Assembly: GCA_902806105.1 (NCBI GenBank)
Contig: CADCVI010000050.1
Span: 1 to 48,009 of the forward strand
Length of the DNA stretch: 48,009 nucleotides
Origin: an uncultured Rubrobacteraceae bacterium
GTDB taxonomy: Bacteria; Actinomycetota; Rubrobacteria; Rubrobacterales; Rubrobacteraceae
Direction of reading: 5' to 3'
This document shows, piece after piece, positions 32,727 to 41,148 of the stretch (position 1 is the stretch's first letter; each line of letters begins with the position of its first letter). Below the pieces are notes generated by a model that saw only the letters and a program-made list of their open reading frames with translations, did no database searches and was not told the DNA's origin. Made by a program: the position numbers and the translations under genes.

Positions 32727-35282
32727 TCATTCGTACTGCACGGCCTCCACGATGTTCGTCCTCGCCGCGGAACGCGCCGGGAGCAGGCCGGCGAAGATTC
32801 CAATGAGGAGTCCGGAGACGAGCGCCATTATCGCCGGTATCTTCGGGTAGTAGAAGGCGACCTCGAAGCCGCCGGCGGAGGAGCCGAGGACGAAGAGGTA
32901 GCCGAGCAGGGAGCCCACCACGATCCCCACGGTGCACCCTATAAGGCTTATGACCACGCCCTCGTCGACGATGAGGCGCCCTACCTGGAAGCGCGTCGTG
33001 CCGATGGCGCGCAGGATGCCTATCTCCCGCGTCCTCTCGAAGACGCTCATGGACAGGGTGTTGACGACGCCGAAGGCGGAGACGGCGACGGAGACCCCCA
33101 TGATCGCGTAGAAGAAGACGTACTGGCGGTTGAAGTCGCTCTCTATCTGCTCTTTCCACTCGGCGTTGGAGTAGAGCGTGAGCTGCGGATAATCCTTCAA
33201 GACCGCGCCGACCTCCCGCCCGATCTCATCCCGGTCCGCCCCCGGAGCGGCCTTTATGGCGAGAAAGCCGTCCGAGTCGACCCCGAAGTCGCGGGCCATC
33301 GTTTCCTTGGAGACGTAGACGCCGGTACCACCCGCCAGAAGGTCGTTCTCCACGACGCCGGAGACCTTGTAGGTCTGCGTCCCGCGGATGCCCTTCAACT
33401 CGACCTCGTCGCCCGCGCCCAGCTTGCGCTTCTCGGCGAGCTGCTGGCCCACCAGCGCCTCGCCCTCATCGAGGGCGGCGAAGGCGCCGGCGCCGCCGTC
33501 TATGTTCAGGCGGAAGATCTCCGGGTAGCGCTCGTCCACCCCGAGCACCACGTTGACCTCGCTGCCGTCGCGCCGGATGGTCGTGGCTATGCCCGTCGTG
33601 TCGGCGATCCCGGGTACTCGCGACACCCGATCCTCGAGCTCGCCGGAGAAAGTCACGTCGAAGTCCGAGTTCGCGGGCTGGACCACGAAGTCGCTGCCCA
33701 GGGAGTCTTCGAGGTAGGCCCGGATCGAGCCGAGCACGCTCCCGCCCAGGGCGCTGAAGGCGACTACCAGCGAGATCCCGACCATCAGAGCGGACGCCGT
33801 CAGCGCGGTCCTCCCCCGATTTCTCGTAGCGTTCGTCGCAGCCATCTTCCCCTCGACCCCGAACAGGAGCCGCAGGACCGGAGAAAAGAGCGCCGCGAGC
33901 GGCCGGACGAGCGCCGGAATGATGAGCGCGACCCCCAGGAACGTCGCGACCACCCCCGCTATCCCGGAGGCGTACACGAGCCCGTCGAGCTCCGTGGAGA
34001 GGTTCTTCGCCAGGTAGTACGTCCACGGCGCCCCGATGCCGACGAGCAGGAGCCCGGCGACGGGCAGCAATCGTGGCGTCCGTCCCGGTTTACCGGAGGA
34101 CCCGCCGGTACGGGCGCGCATGGCCTCGACGGGGCTGACCCTCCCTGCGCGCACCGCCGGATACAGGGCGGCGAGGACGGTGACGAGCAGGCCGACGACC
34201 ACCGCCGCGATCAGGGCGAAGGGGGAGAGGGAGAGCTGCGTGACCTCGAAGCGGAACGCCCGGCCGAAGAGGTAGACGAGCCCCTTCGCCATCCCGTAGC
34301 CCAAGAGGAGGCCGAGGACCGAGCCCGCGAGCCCCAGGATGACGGCCTCGAAGACCACGGAGCGCGAGATCATGGCCCTCGTCGCCCCGAGCGCCCTGAG
34401 CATCCCGAGCTCTCGCGTCCTTTCGAGCACGGTCATCGAGAGGGCGTTGAATACGAGGAACGCTCCGACGAAGAGCGAGGTACCGGCGAAGAAGAGCAGC
34501 GCTATCCTGAAGCCCTGAAACTGCGCGTCGACCTGCGCGGTGCGCGTCTCGCTCCTCTCGGCCTGCAACCCCTCGCCGAGCCCGTCGTCGAGCTTCTTTT
34601 CGAGCGCCGCGACGGCGCCGTCGTCCGTCGCCTCCACGGCGATGCCGGTGATCTTGCCGGGCTTGTCGAAGACCCTCTGCGCCTCGGGGAGCGGCATCAT
34701 CCCGAACGAGACCCCGCCGAAAGAGCCCCCGGGTATCCGGAGGGTCCCCACGACCGTTAGTTTCTCCGGCCCCTGGGCCGTCCCTATCCTGATCTCATCG
34801 CCCGGGCCAACCCCCAGAGACTCGGCGGAGTTACCGTCCAGCGCGACCTCGGTCCCCTCCTCGGGATACCTTCCGCCGGAGAGCTCGAAGCCGGTGGCGA
34901 GCGCCGCCGTCTCCGCCTCGACCCCGAAGACGCGCATGCTCCGCACCTCCGGCAGCCCGCGCTCGTCCACGCCCCCGAGCAGCAGCGAGGCAGGCTGGGA
35001 GAGCCGCACCGCCGCCGAGCCAACGTCGGGCGTTTCGAGCACCCTTTCCACAACAGCCTCGTCGAACGGCCCGTTCCCGCCGGCCGCCGTCACCGTCAGG
35101 TCCGCGGAGCCGTAGGCGCGGGAGAAAAGCTCCTTGAACGCGCCGGACATCGTATCCGAGAGCGTGACGACCCCGAACACGATCCCGACGCCGAGCACGA
35201 TCCCGACGGCCGTCAACAGCGTGCGCTGGAGCCTGGCACCGAGGTTGCGCAGGGACAAGCTGGAGAACCGCTTCAGCTTCAT
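32727..35282 (-). CDS. ABC transporter permease with two FtsX-type domains
   Basis: An 851-residue inner-membrane permease of the MacB/FtsX/LolC type. Each half has one or more membrane helices flanking a large extracytoplasmic MacB-like domain: the N-terminal helix near 20-45, FtsX blocks around 260-390 (LSMTVLERTRELGMLRALGA) and 730-850 (LSMSVFERTREIGILRAIGT). The repeated ERTRE-G-LRA-G elements are the coupling helices that touch the ATPase. The start is the ATG at MKLKRF behind GAGG; the longer frame is not supported. Its ATPase partner is encoded 507 bp upstream on the same strand. Family members export lipoproteins, peptides or act mechanically; the cargo here is unknown. Confidence 0.93.
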   Translation of the reverse strand: MKLKRFSSLSLRNLGARLQRTLLTAVGIVLGVGIVFGVVTLSDTMSGAFKELFSRAYGSADLTVTAAGGNGPFDEAVVERVLETPDVGSAAVRLSQPASLLLGGVDERGLPEVRSMRVFGVEAETAALATGFELSGGRYPEEGTEVALDGNSAESLGVGPGDEIRIGTAQGPEKLTVVGTLRIPGGSFGGVSFGMMPLPEAQRVFDKPGKITGIAVEATDDGAVAALEKKLDDGLGEGLQAERSETRTAQVDAQFQGFRIALLFFAGTSLFVGAFLVFNALSMTVLERTRELGMLRALGATRAMISRSVVFEAVILGLAGSVLGLLLGYGMAKGLVYLFGRAFRFEVTQLSLSPFALIAAVVVGLLVTVLAALYPAVRAGRVSPVEAMRARTGGSSGKPGRTPRLLPVAGLLLVGIGAPWTYYLAKNLSTELDGLVYASGIAGVVATFLGVALIIPALVRPLAALFSPVLRLLFGVEGKMAATNATRNRGRTALTASALMVGISLVVAFSALGGSVLGSIRAYLEDSLGSDFVVQPANSDFDVTFSGELEDRVSRVPGIADTTGIATTIRRDGSEVNVVLGVDERYPEIFRLNIDGGAGAFAALDEGEALVGQQLAEKRKLGAGDEVELKGIRGTQTYKVSGVVENDLLAGGTGVYVSKETMARDFGVDSDGFLAIKAAPGADRDEIGREVGAVLKDYPQLTLYSNAEWKEQIESDFNRQYVFFYAIMGVSVAVSAFGVVNTLSMSVFERTREIGILRAIGTTRFQVGRLIVDEGVVISLIGCTVGIVVGSLLGYLFVLGSSAGGFEVAFYYPKIPAIMALVSGLLIGIFAGLLPARSAARTNIVEAVQYE

Positions 35283-35375
35283 CCCTGCGCCTCGCCCATC
35301 GGACGGGGTTTGATGGGCGCCCGTCGCTGTCCTACACTTCGGATGGGTGGGAACGGCAGCGATCGAGGGGACGAG

Positions 35376-35777
35376 ATGGAGCACGGCGAGGGCGGGCGGG
35401 AAAACAGGCACTCCCGGATGGGGATAGCCTCGTTCGTGATCTCCATCCTGGTCGTCGTCGCGATCCTGGCGCTCGTCGTCGGCGCCCCGCTGGTCCTCTC
35501 CTCGACGGACGCCCTCGACGCGCAGAGCTTCGACCCCGCAGACCCCCAGAGCATAGACCTCTCGAACCCGGCCATCATCGCCCTCCAGGTTATCGGGCTG
35601 GGCTTTATCCTTGGCGTCCTCTTGAGCTTCGTCGGCTTCGGGCTCGGCGTCGCCGGCCTGATACAGCGCCGCCGCAAGAGGCTTTTCGCTATCGTGGGCG
35701 CCGTTCTGAACGGCCTCGTCATCCTGGGCGTCGCCGTCCTCATCCTACTCGCCGTCGCCGTTGGCGCGCCCGCCTGA
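35376..35777 (+). CDS. DUF4190-like small membrane protein
   Basis: A 133-residue protein with a short charged N-terminus and three hydrophobic segments (about 14-40, 63-90, 101-128). Segment HSRMGIASFVISIL and the later GFGLGVAGLIQRRRKRLFAIVGAVLNGLVIL match DUF4190-type proteins, which pair two helices around a small loop. Function unknown. ATG follows GAGGGG at five bases. It is on the opposite strand, between the ABC ATPase and permease genes, divergent from the permease (93 bp) and convergent with the ATPase (12 bp). Confidence 0.8.
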   Translation: MEHGEGGRENRHSRMGIASFVISILVVVAILALVVGAPLVLSSTDALDAQSFDPADPQSIDLSNPAIIALQVIGLGFILGVLLSFVGFGLGVAGLIQRRRKRLFAIVGAVLNGLVILGVAVLILLAVAVGAPA

Positions 35778-35789
35778 GCGGAGCCCCCG

Positions 35790-36539
35790 TCAGCCCGCCG
35801 ACTCAAGCGTCCTGATGCGCTCGAAGATCTCGTCGGCGTCCGGCTCTCGCGCCTCGTCTACCACCCTGCCGTCGGCGAGGAAGACCACCCGATCCGCCAC
35901 CGCCGCGGCGCGTGCGTCGTGCGTGACCATCACCACCGTCTGCCCGTAACGGGCCGCCGACTCGCGCAGGAGGTCCAGAACTCCCGTTCCCGTCTTCGAA
36001 TCCAGGTTGCCGGTCGGCTCGTCGGCGAGGACGAGGTCGGGGTTTCGCACGAGGGCGCGGGCGATGGCGACCCGCTGCTGTTCGCCGCCCGAAAGCTCGT
36101 CCGGCCTGTGGTCCCGGCGCTTCTGGAGCCCCACGAGCGAGAAGAGCTCGTCGAGCCTCTCCGCGTACTTGCCCGTCCCCTCGCCGGAGATCAAGACCGG
36201 CAGCATCACGTTCTCCTCGGCCGTGAGCGTCGGGATGAGGTTGAAAAACTGAAACACGAACCCCATCCTCGCCCTCCGCAGGAGCGTGAGCTTCTTGTCC
36301 GAAAGCCCCGAGAGCTCCGTCCCCCCGACGACCACCCGCCCCGAAGAAGGCTCCTCGAGCGCCCCCAGGATGTGCAGCAGCGTGCTCTTCCCCGACCCGG
36401 AAGGCCCCATGATCGCAGCGAACTCCCCGGCCGGGAACCCCAGAGAGATACCCTTCAACGCCTGCACCGCCGTCGTCCCCGACCCATAAACCTTCTCCAG
36501 GTCGACCACTTCTACGGCGGCTTTAGGTTGTTCATTCAT
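35790..36539 (-). CDS. ABC transporter ATP-binding protein (MacB/LolD type)
   Basis: A 249-residue ATPase with Walker [11 protein letters not shown]-loop [18 protein letters not shown], signature [15 protein letters not shown], Walker [15 protein letters not shown] and the H-loop MVTHD. This is the LolD/MacB subclass that works with FtsX-type permeases, so the partner is the 851-residue permease downstream. The ATG has no Shine-Dalgarno, but a TATACT box ends six bases before it, suggesting a leaderless message. An open frame seven codons longer exists but overlaps the -10 box. Confidence 0.95.
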   Translation of the reverse strand: MNEQPKAAVEVVDLEKVYGSGTTAVQALKGISLGFPAGEFAAIMGPSGSGKSTLLHILGALEEPSSGRVVVGGTELSGLSDKKLTLLRRARMGFVFQFFNLIPTLTAEENVMLPVLISGEGTGKYAERLDELFSLVGLQKRRDHRPDELSGGEQQRVAIARALVRNPDLVLADEPTGNLDSKTGTGVLDLLRESAARYGQTVVMVTHDARAAAVADRVVFLADGRVVDEAREPDADEIFERIRTLESAG

Positions 36540-36551
36540 GTGCCGAGTATA
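36540..36551 (-). promoter_or_regulatory. -10 box abutting the ATPase start codon
   Basis: TATACT on the minus strand (36546-36551) is followed by six bases and then the ATG, so transcription should begin at or near the A of the start codon. A -35 box is unclear. This predicts a leaderless mRNA. Confidence 0.45.
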
Positions 36552-36652
36552 GCCCTGCACGGATGAAGCAAGGTGAAGCCTGATACGGGATCCAGCGTTA
36601 GGGTGGATGGCGCGTGTTCGGCGTGCTCTGGGCAGGGGATGGCGCGAGTAGT

Positions 36653-36681
36653 TTGTAACTCCGTTGCTCTACTGCTAGACT
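36653..36681 (+). promoter_or_regulatory. Promoter of the rpsF-rpsR-rplI operon
   Basis: TTGTAA (36653-36658) and TAGACT (36676-36681) are exactly 17 bp apart, each matching four of six consensus bases. The transcript would begin near 36688, which rules out the ATG at 36639 as an rpsF start. Confidence 0.65.
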
Positions 36682-36705
36682 CATCGGGTAATCAAATAAG
36701 CCCCT

Positions 36706-36739
36706 GCTTTCCGGGCGGAGCCATCCGTCAGCGGGAAGC
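36706..36739 (+). promoter_or_regulatory. Hairpin in the rpsF leader, possible S6:S18 autoregulatory site
   Basis: Outer stem 36706-36712 with 36733-36739 (seven pairs, one G-U) encloses an inner hairpin 36714-36719 with 36724-36729, separated by an asymmetric internal loop. It ends 11 bases before the GGAGGAGG of rpsF. Known S6:S18 leader elements have a stem with an asymmetric bulge just before an apical hairpin; the match here is architectural only. Confidence 0.4.
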
Positions 36740-36764
36740 CGAACAAGACCGGAGGAGGCTCAAG

Positions 36765-37103
36765 ATAGATACTTACGAAGTCATGCTCATAGTTATCCCG
36801 GAGCTCGATGAGGAGCAGGTCGAGGCCACGGTCGCGCGTTTTCGCACGATCATCGAGCGGACGGGCGGTGAGGTCGGCGAGCTGAACAACTGGGGCCGCC
36901 GCAAGCTCGCCTACGAGATCGACCACCGCACCGACGGTTTCTACTTCGTCATGGAGTTCACCACCGGTGAGCGGACGCTCGTGGAGCTCAAGCGCATCCT
37001 GCGCGTCTCCGACGACGTCCTCAGGCACATAATCGTGAAGCTGCCCGAGAACCGTTCCAACCAGACCCTCTCCGAAGAGGCGACGGCCGAGGTCGCGGGC
37101 TAG
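36765..37103 (+). CDS. rpsF: 30S ribosomal protein S6, apparent ATA start
   Basis: S6 binds 16S rRNA with S18 in the 30S platform. The 112 residues match the family from the first strand (TYEVMLIVIPELDEEQ) through NNWGRRKLAYEIDHRTDGFYFVMEF to RILRVSDDVLRHIIVKL. A GGAGGAGG site (36751-36758) sits six bases upstream of an ATA codon, and there is no in-frame ATG, GTG or TTG between the promoter and Met7 (at 36783, 24 bases from the site and inside strand one). I therefore place the start at ATA; initiation at ATA is rare, and a base error turning ATG into ATA is a plain alternative. Confidence 0.9.
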   Translation: MDTYEVMLIVIPELDEEQVEATVARFRTIIERTGGEVGELNNWGRRKLAYEIDHRTDGFYFVMEFTTGERTLVELKRILRVSDDVLRHIIVKLPENRSNQTLSEEATAEVAG

Positions 37104-37130
37104 GGTTCCGAGCAGGAGGAGAACAGAGAT

Positions 37131-37385
37131 ATGGGTCAGAAGAGAAGGAGCGGCGGTTCGCGCCGGGAGCGTCCGGTCAAGGCGAAGCCGTGCGTGTTCC
37201 ACAAGGAAGACATAACCTACGTGGACTACAAGGACTACAACATGCTCCGCAGGTTCACGTCGGATCGCGGCAAGATCCGCGCCCGCAGGGTTACGGGCCT
37301 CTGCCCGCAGCACCAGCGCGAGGCGGCCGTGGCGATCAAGCGGGCCCGCGAGATGGCGTTGTTGCCGTACGTGGCCGGGCAGTAG
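37131..37385 (+). CDS. rpsR: 30S ribosomal protein S18
   Basis: The 84-residue product ends with the S18 core ([50 protein letters not shown]). The N-terminus is basic and disordered as usual. It keeps paired cysteines in the CVFHKED and GLCPQHQ segments, the zinc-type (C+) form. ATG follows AGGAGGAG. The ssb gene normally found between rpsF and rpsR is missing here; the gap is only 27 bp. Confidence 0.97.
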   Translation: MGQKRRSGGSRRERPVKAKPCVFHKEDITYVDYKDYNMLRRFTSDRGKIRARRVTGLCPQHQREAAVAIKRAREMALLPYVAGQ

Positions 37386-37395
37386 GGGGTACGTC

Positions 37396-37845
37396 ATGCA
37401 GGTGATCCTCAAGCAGGACGTAGACAAGATCGGCCAGCGCGGCGAGATCGTGGACGTGAGCCGCGGCTACGTGCGCAACTTCCTCGTCCCCCGCGGCCTC
37501 GCCGAGGTGGCGACCGCTACCAAGATGGAAGAGGCGCGGCGCGAGATCCAGGAGGCCGAGGATCGCGACCGCCGCATGGCCGAGCGCGCCGGAGAGGTCG
37601 CAGCGACCCTCAACAAGAGCGTCATCACCATCGAGGCCCGCACCGGCGAGGACGAGCGCATCTTCGGCTCCATCACCCCCGCGAACATCGCCTCGGCCAT
37701 CGAGAGGGCCCGCGGCATCCGGCTCGACCGGCGCCGCGTCAGGCTCGAAGAGCCCATCCGCACCCTCGGCACGCATCAGGTGCCGATCCAGGTCCACGGC
37801 GACGTCGAAGCCAGCGTCAAGGTGATCGTCGTTCCCAAGCTTTAG
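37396..37845 (+). CDS. rplI: 50S ribosomal protein L9
   Basis: L9 binds 23S rRNA near the L1 stalk and reaches out from the 50S subunit. MQVILKQDVDKIGQRGEIVDVSRGYVRNFLVPRGLA is the conserved N-terminal domain, followed by the long connecting helix (about 40-75) and the C-terminal domain with GEDERIFGSITPANIASAIE. Full length at 149 residues. ATG follows TAGGGGG; ten bases after the rpsR stop. A strong terminator follows 51 bp later. Confidence 0.97.
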   Translation: MQVILKQDVDKIGQRGEIVDVSRGYVRNFLVPRGLAEVATATKMEEARREIQEAEDRDRRMAERAGEVAATLNKSVITIEARTGEDERIFGSITPANIASAIERARGIRLDRRRVRLEEPIRTLGTHQVPIQVHGDVEASVKVIVVPKL

Positions 37846-37896
37846 CAAGACTAACGCTCAAGTTACGCTTGAGCGGCAACCTGAACCAGAGGAAGA

Positions 37897-37925
37897 GGAC
37901 CCCGTCTTGTAACGGGGTCCTTTTT
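37897..37925 (+). terminator. Intrinsic terminator after rplI
   Basis: GGACCCCGT at 37897-37905 and ACGGGGTCC at 37912-37920 form a 9-bp stem with a six-base loop, followed at once by TTTTT. A textbook intrinsic terminator. It ends 19 bp before the dnaB start codon. Confidence 0.92.
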
Positions 37926-37944
37926 GGTCCATTCTTGGGGGTCC

Positions 37945-39357
37945 ATGGAACGGGGTAACAGGGGGAGGATCCGCGGCATACCGGCTGGCCCATCAGTGGG
38001 CCCTGCCGACGCGCGCGTCCCCCCGCACGACCTCGACGCCGAACGGGCGGTCATAGGCGCGATGCTCGTCTCCGAGGCCGCCGTCTCCGTGGTGAGCGAG
38101 CGCCTCCAGGACGCGGATTTCTATTCCGAGACGCACCGGGTCCTCTACAGGTGCATGATGCACCTCGCGGAGCGCGGGAATCCTATAGACCAGCTCACCC
38201 TCGCAGGGGAACTTCGCAACGTCGGCGAGTTCGACCGCGTGGGCGGTCGCCAGTACGTCTTCCAGCTTGTCGAGAGCGTCCCGACGGCGGCGAACGCGGC
38301 GCGCTACGCGGACATCGTGCGCGGCAAGGCGCTCCTGCGGTCCGTCATAGATGCCGGCAGCCGCATCACCGAAGAGGCGTTCAACGAGCCCGAGGACGTA
38401 ACGCAGGCGCTCGACGCCGCCGAGCAGCTTATATACGGCGTCTCCAACCGCACCATGAAAGAGCAGCTCTCGCCCATCTCCGAGCTCGCGCCCGGGGCGC
38501 TGGAGATGATCCAGAAGCTCTACGACCAGGAGGGCGAGGTCACCGGCGTCGAGACCGGGTTCGAGGACCTCGACGGGCTGACGACCGGCTTCCACAAGAG
38601 CGACCTCGTGGTGCTAGCGGCGAGGCCGGCGATGGGAAAAACCGCCTTCGCGCTCAACGCGATCTGGCACGCGGCCGGGGTCAAGAAGCTGCCGGTCGCT
38701 ATCTTCTCGCTGGAGATGAGCAAGGAGCAGCTCGTCCAGCGCCTCATAAGCCAGACGACGCGCATCAGGACCCAGGACTTGCGGAGCGGGAACGTAAAGG
38801 CCGAGGACTGGCCCAAGCTCGTGCGCGGCGTGGCCGAGGTCGCGCAGGCGCCCATCTGGATCGACGACTCCGCCGGCGTAAACCTCATGGAGATGCGGGC
38901 CAAGACGCGTCGCCTCGCGTCGCGCCTCAACTCCCAGAGGTCCGAGGACGGCGAGGTAGGGCCACCGCTCTCCCTCATCGTCATCGACTACCTGCAGCTT
39001 ATGGTCGGCAACGGCCGCGAGAACCGCCAGCAGGAGATAGCGGAGATCAGCCGCGGCCTCAAGGTGCTCGCCCGCGACCTCGACGTCCCCGTCCTCGCCA
39101 TCGCCCAGCTCTCCCGAGCCGTCGAGCAGCGCCACGACAAGCGCCCGCTCCTCTCCGACCTTCGCGATTCGGGGGCGATCGAGCAGGACGCGGACATGGT
39201 GATGTTCTTGTACAGAGACGAGTACTACAACCCCGAGTCCGACGACAAGGGCATAGCCGAGGTCATCATCGGCAAGCACCGAAACGGCCCCACCGGCAAG
39301 GTCCAGCTCGCCTGGCTGGAGCAGTACACCAAGTTTGCCTCCCTCGCGAGGCGCTAG
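37945..39357 (+). CDS. dnaB: Replicative DNA helicase DnaB
   Basis: DnaB unwinds the fork as a hexamer. The 470 residues include the N-terminal primase-interacting domain (PPHDLDAERAVIGAML), a linker helix, and the RecA-like motor with Walker A (RPAMGKT, about 227-233), Walker B (LIVIDYLQL, about 344-351), and the arginine-finger region (AIAQLSRAVEQRHDKRP) then SDLRDSGAIEQDADMVMFLYR. No intein interrupts it. The ATG has GGGGG three bases upstream. It follows the rplI terminator closely, so its promoter must overlap that hairpin or some readthrough occurs. Confidence 0.96.
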   Translation: MERGNRGRIRGIPAGPSVGPADARVPPHDLDAERAVIGAMLVSEAAVSVVSERLQDADFYSETHRVLYRCMMHLAERGNPIDQLTLAGELRNVGEFDRVGGRQYVFQLVESVPTAANAARYADIVRGKALLRSVIDAGSRITEEAFNEPEDVTQALDAAEQLIYGVSNRTMKEQLSPISELAPGALEMIQKLYDQEGEVTGVETGFEDLDGLTTGFHKSDLVVLAARPAMGKTAFALNAIWHAAGVKKLPVAIFSLEMSKEQLVQRLISQTTRIRTQDLRSGNVKAEDWPKLVRGVAEVAQAPIWIDDSAGVNLMEMRAKTRRLASRLNSQRSEDGEVGPPLSLIVIDYLQLMVGNGRENRQQEIAEISRGLKVLARDLDVPVLAIAQLSRAVEQRHDKRPLLSDLRDSGAIEQDADMVMFLYRDEYYNPESDDKGIAEVIIGKHRNGPTGKVQLAWLEQYTKFASLARR

Positions 39358-39435
39358 GGGCACCCGCTAAAGCTTCCCGGCCCGCAGGCCGATAACCCCT
39401 TACATAACCGCACATCTCGAAGTCAGGAGCCCCCG

Positions 39436-40170
39436 ATGCGCCGCGCGGTCATCTTCGTTACCCTAGCCCTGCTCCTGCTCGCCGTCGCTGGCGTAACCAT
39501 CGCCCAGGAAGGCAATTTCCGGAGCGATGAGCCAGCGGAGGGCACCACCGAAACCACTTCCTCGGGGGATACGCTTCCGGAGACCACGGCTCTCGAGTCC
39601 ACCGCCCCCGAGGGCACGGTGCCAGATCCAGCAATTCCGGGGCCGAACGTTCAGGAGACCACGAAGCCTGAACCGGAGCAGCCCGACGATGGGGAAGAGG
39701 CATTCGAAGAGAAGCCGCTGCCAGAAGCCAGCGTCACCGGCGAGAACGGTGAGAAGGGCGGGTCCGGGGGCGAGAAAGTCCCCGACAGCGGTGGCGAAGC
39801 GGAGGACGAAGCCGACGACGGACGACAGCCGAAGGTTACGCTCTGTCACAAGAACAAGGTAACCATCTCCGTTGGAGCACCTGCGCAGGCGGCTCATCTG
39901 CGCCACGGAGACGCTCTTGGGGTATGCGATGACGGAAGCGCCGGGAACGAGGGCGCAGATGGCTCGGAGGAGGCCGACGAGCCGGATGGACGAGCTGGAG
40001 GACCTCCCGAAGGCAAGGGGCGCCCTGACGGTGCCGGGAAGCCCGACGATGCTGGCAAGAAACCCGGGGGCGGGCCCGAGGATCTCGATGAGGAGCGCGC
40101 GACCGGGCCGGATGCCGCGGAGGCGAGCCCTGGAAACAGCGCCGACAAACCTGGCAAGGCCGGGAACTAG
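39436..40170 (+). CDS. Secreted low-complexity protein with a CHK motif
   Basis: A 244-residue export candidate. Residues 1-23 are a signal peptide (basic start, ALLLLAVAGVTIA core, AQE cleavage zone). The mature part is Glu/Pro/Thr/Gly-rich and presumably disordered, except for about 30 residues in the middle (VTLCHKNKVTISVGAPAQAAHLRHGDALGVC) that resemble a small domain with two cysteines and an HLRHGD motif seen in secreted proteins of several phyla. The flanks look like stalks. ATG follows AGGAG. Role unknown; surface or spore/cell-wall exposure is a guess. Confidence 0.8.
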   Translation: MRRAVIFVTLALLLLAVAGVTIAQEGNFRSDEPAEGTTETTSSGDTLPETTALESTAPEGTVPDPAIPGPNVQETTKPEPEQPDDGEEAFEEKPLPEASVTGENGEKGGSGGEKVPDSGGEAEDEADDGRQPKVTLCHKNKVTISVGAPAQAAHLRHGDALGVCDDGSAGNEGADGSEEADEPDGRAGGPPEGKGRPDGAGKPDDAGKKPGGGPEDLDEERATGPDAAEASPGNSADKPGKAGN

Positions 40171-40269
40171 GCCGCGCACGAGCGGGCTGCCCGGCTCTTC
40201 AGCTAGATAGGAATTGCGGCGCCCTTTGCGGGGGGGCTGGTTCGCTTCAGGGGTGAGGCCGGGCCTCCC

Positions 40270-41046
40270 CTACCTGATCGGGGCTCCCATCGCGTGGTAT
40301 CCGCCGTCTACGTGGATAAGCTCGCCGGTCGTCGCCGGCCACCAGTCCGAGAGGAGGCTTACGACGGCGCGTCCCACGGGCTCGGGATCGGTCGTGCTCC
40401 AATCCAGGGGGGCCTGCCGTCCCCACTCGCCCTCGATCTCCCCGAAGCCCTCGATCCCCTTGGCCGCCAGCGTCCGCAACGGTCCGGCCGAGACGAGGTT
40501 CACCCGTATTCCCTTCGGCCCGAGGTCGCGGGCGAGGTAGCGCGAGGTGGATTCGAGCGCGGCCTTTGCGACGCCCATCCAGTCGTAGGCGGGCCAGGCG
40601 ACGCGGGCGTCGAAGTCGAGGCCGACGATGGAGGAGCCGGGCTTCATCAGGTCCGAGAGCCCCACCGACAGCGCCTTGAGGGAGTACGCGGAGGTTTGTA
40701 CCGCCGTCGCGACGGAGGGCCACTCGGCCGTCAGGAAGTTCCCGCCCAGCGCGTCCTCGGGGGCGAAGGCGACGGCGTGCAGGATGCCGTGCAGCTCGCC
40801 CCAGCGCTCCTTCAGGTCATCGGCCACTGCCCGTATGTCCTCCGGCTTGTTCACGTCGAGCTCCAGCACCGGGGGATCGCCGAGGCGTTTCGCCGTCCGG
40901 GACGTCAGGCTCATCGCCCTGCCGAAACCGGTCAGCGCGATCCGGGCGCCCTGCTCCTGCGCCAGGCGCGCCGCGGAGTACGCGATAGAGCGCCGATCCA
41001 GAACGCCCGTCACCAATACATTCTTGCCCTCCAACAGACCGGCCAT
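40270..41046 (-). CDS. fabI: Enoyl-[acyl-carrier-protein] reductase (NADH)
   Basis: FabI completes each elongation round of type II fatty acid synthesis. The 258 residues show the divergent SDR signature (VTGVLDRRSIAYSAARLAQEQGA) and the catalytic pair Tyr154-Lys161 (YDWMGVAK), with seven-residue spacing as in mycobacterial InhA. Other InhA-like elements are HAVAFAPEDALGG and SAGPLRTLAAKGI. It is the likely target of triclosan- and isoniazid-type inhibitors. ATG follows GGGAGG. Monocistronic by appearance. Confidence 0.95.
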   Translation of the reverse strand: MAGLLEGKNVLVTGVLDRRSIAYSAARLAQEQGARIALTGFGRAMSLTSRTAKRLGDPPVLELDVNKPEDIRAVADDLKERWGELHGILHAVAFAPEDALGGNFLTAEWPSVATAVQTSAYSLKALSVGLSDLMKPGSSIVGLDFDARVAWPAYDWMGVAKAALESTSRYLARDLGPKGIRVNLVSAGPLRTLAAKGIEGFGEIEGEWGRQAPLDWSTTDPEPVGRAVVSLLSDWWPATTGELIHVDGGYHAMGAPIR

Positions 41047-41148
41047 CGAACCTCCCGGGTCTTGTGATCTGGAATATCCGCGCGTCGCGAATGCAGGGGC
41101 ACAGTCTAGGGGAAGCGCGCGGAGCCTGCTAGAAAGCTTGCCCGGAGG

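Noticed and set aside
36573..36764. N-terminal extension of rpsF from an upstream frame
   Set aside because: It begins before or overlaps the promoter, and S6 proteins do not have such an extension.
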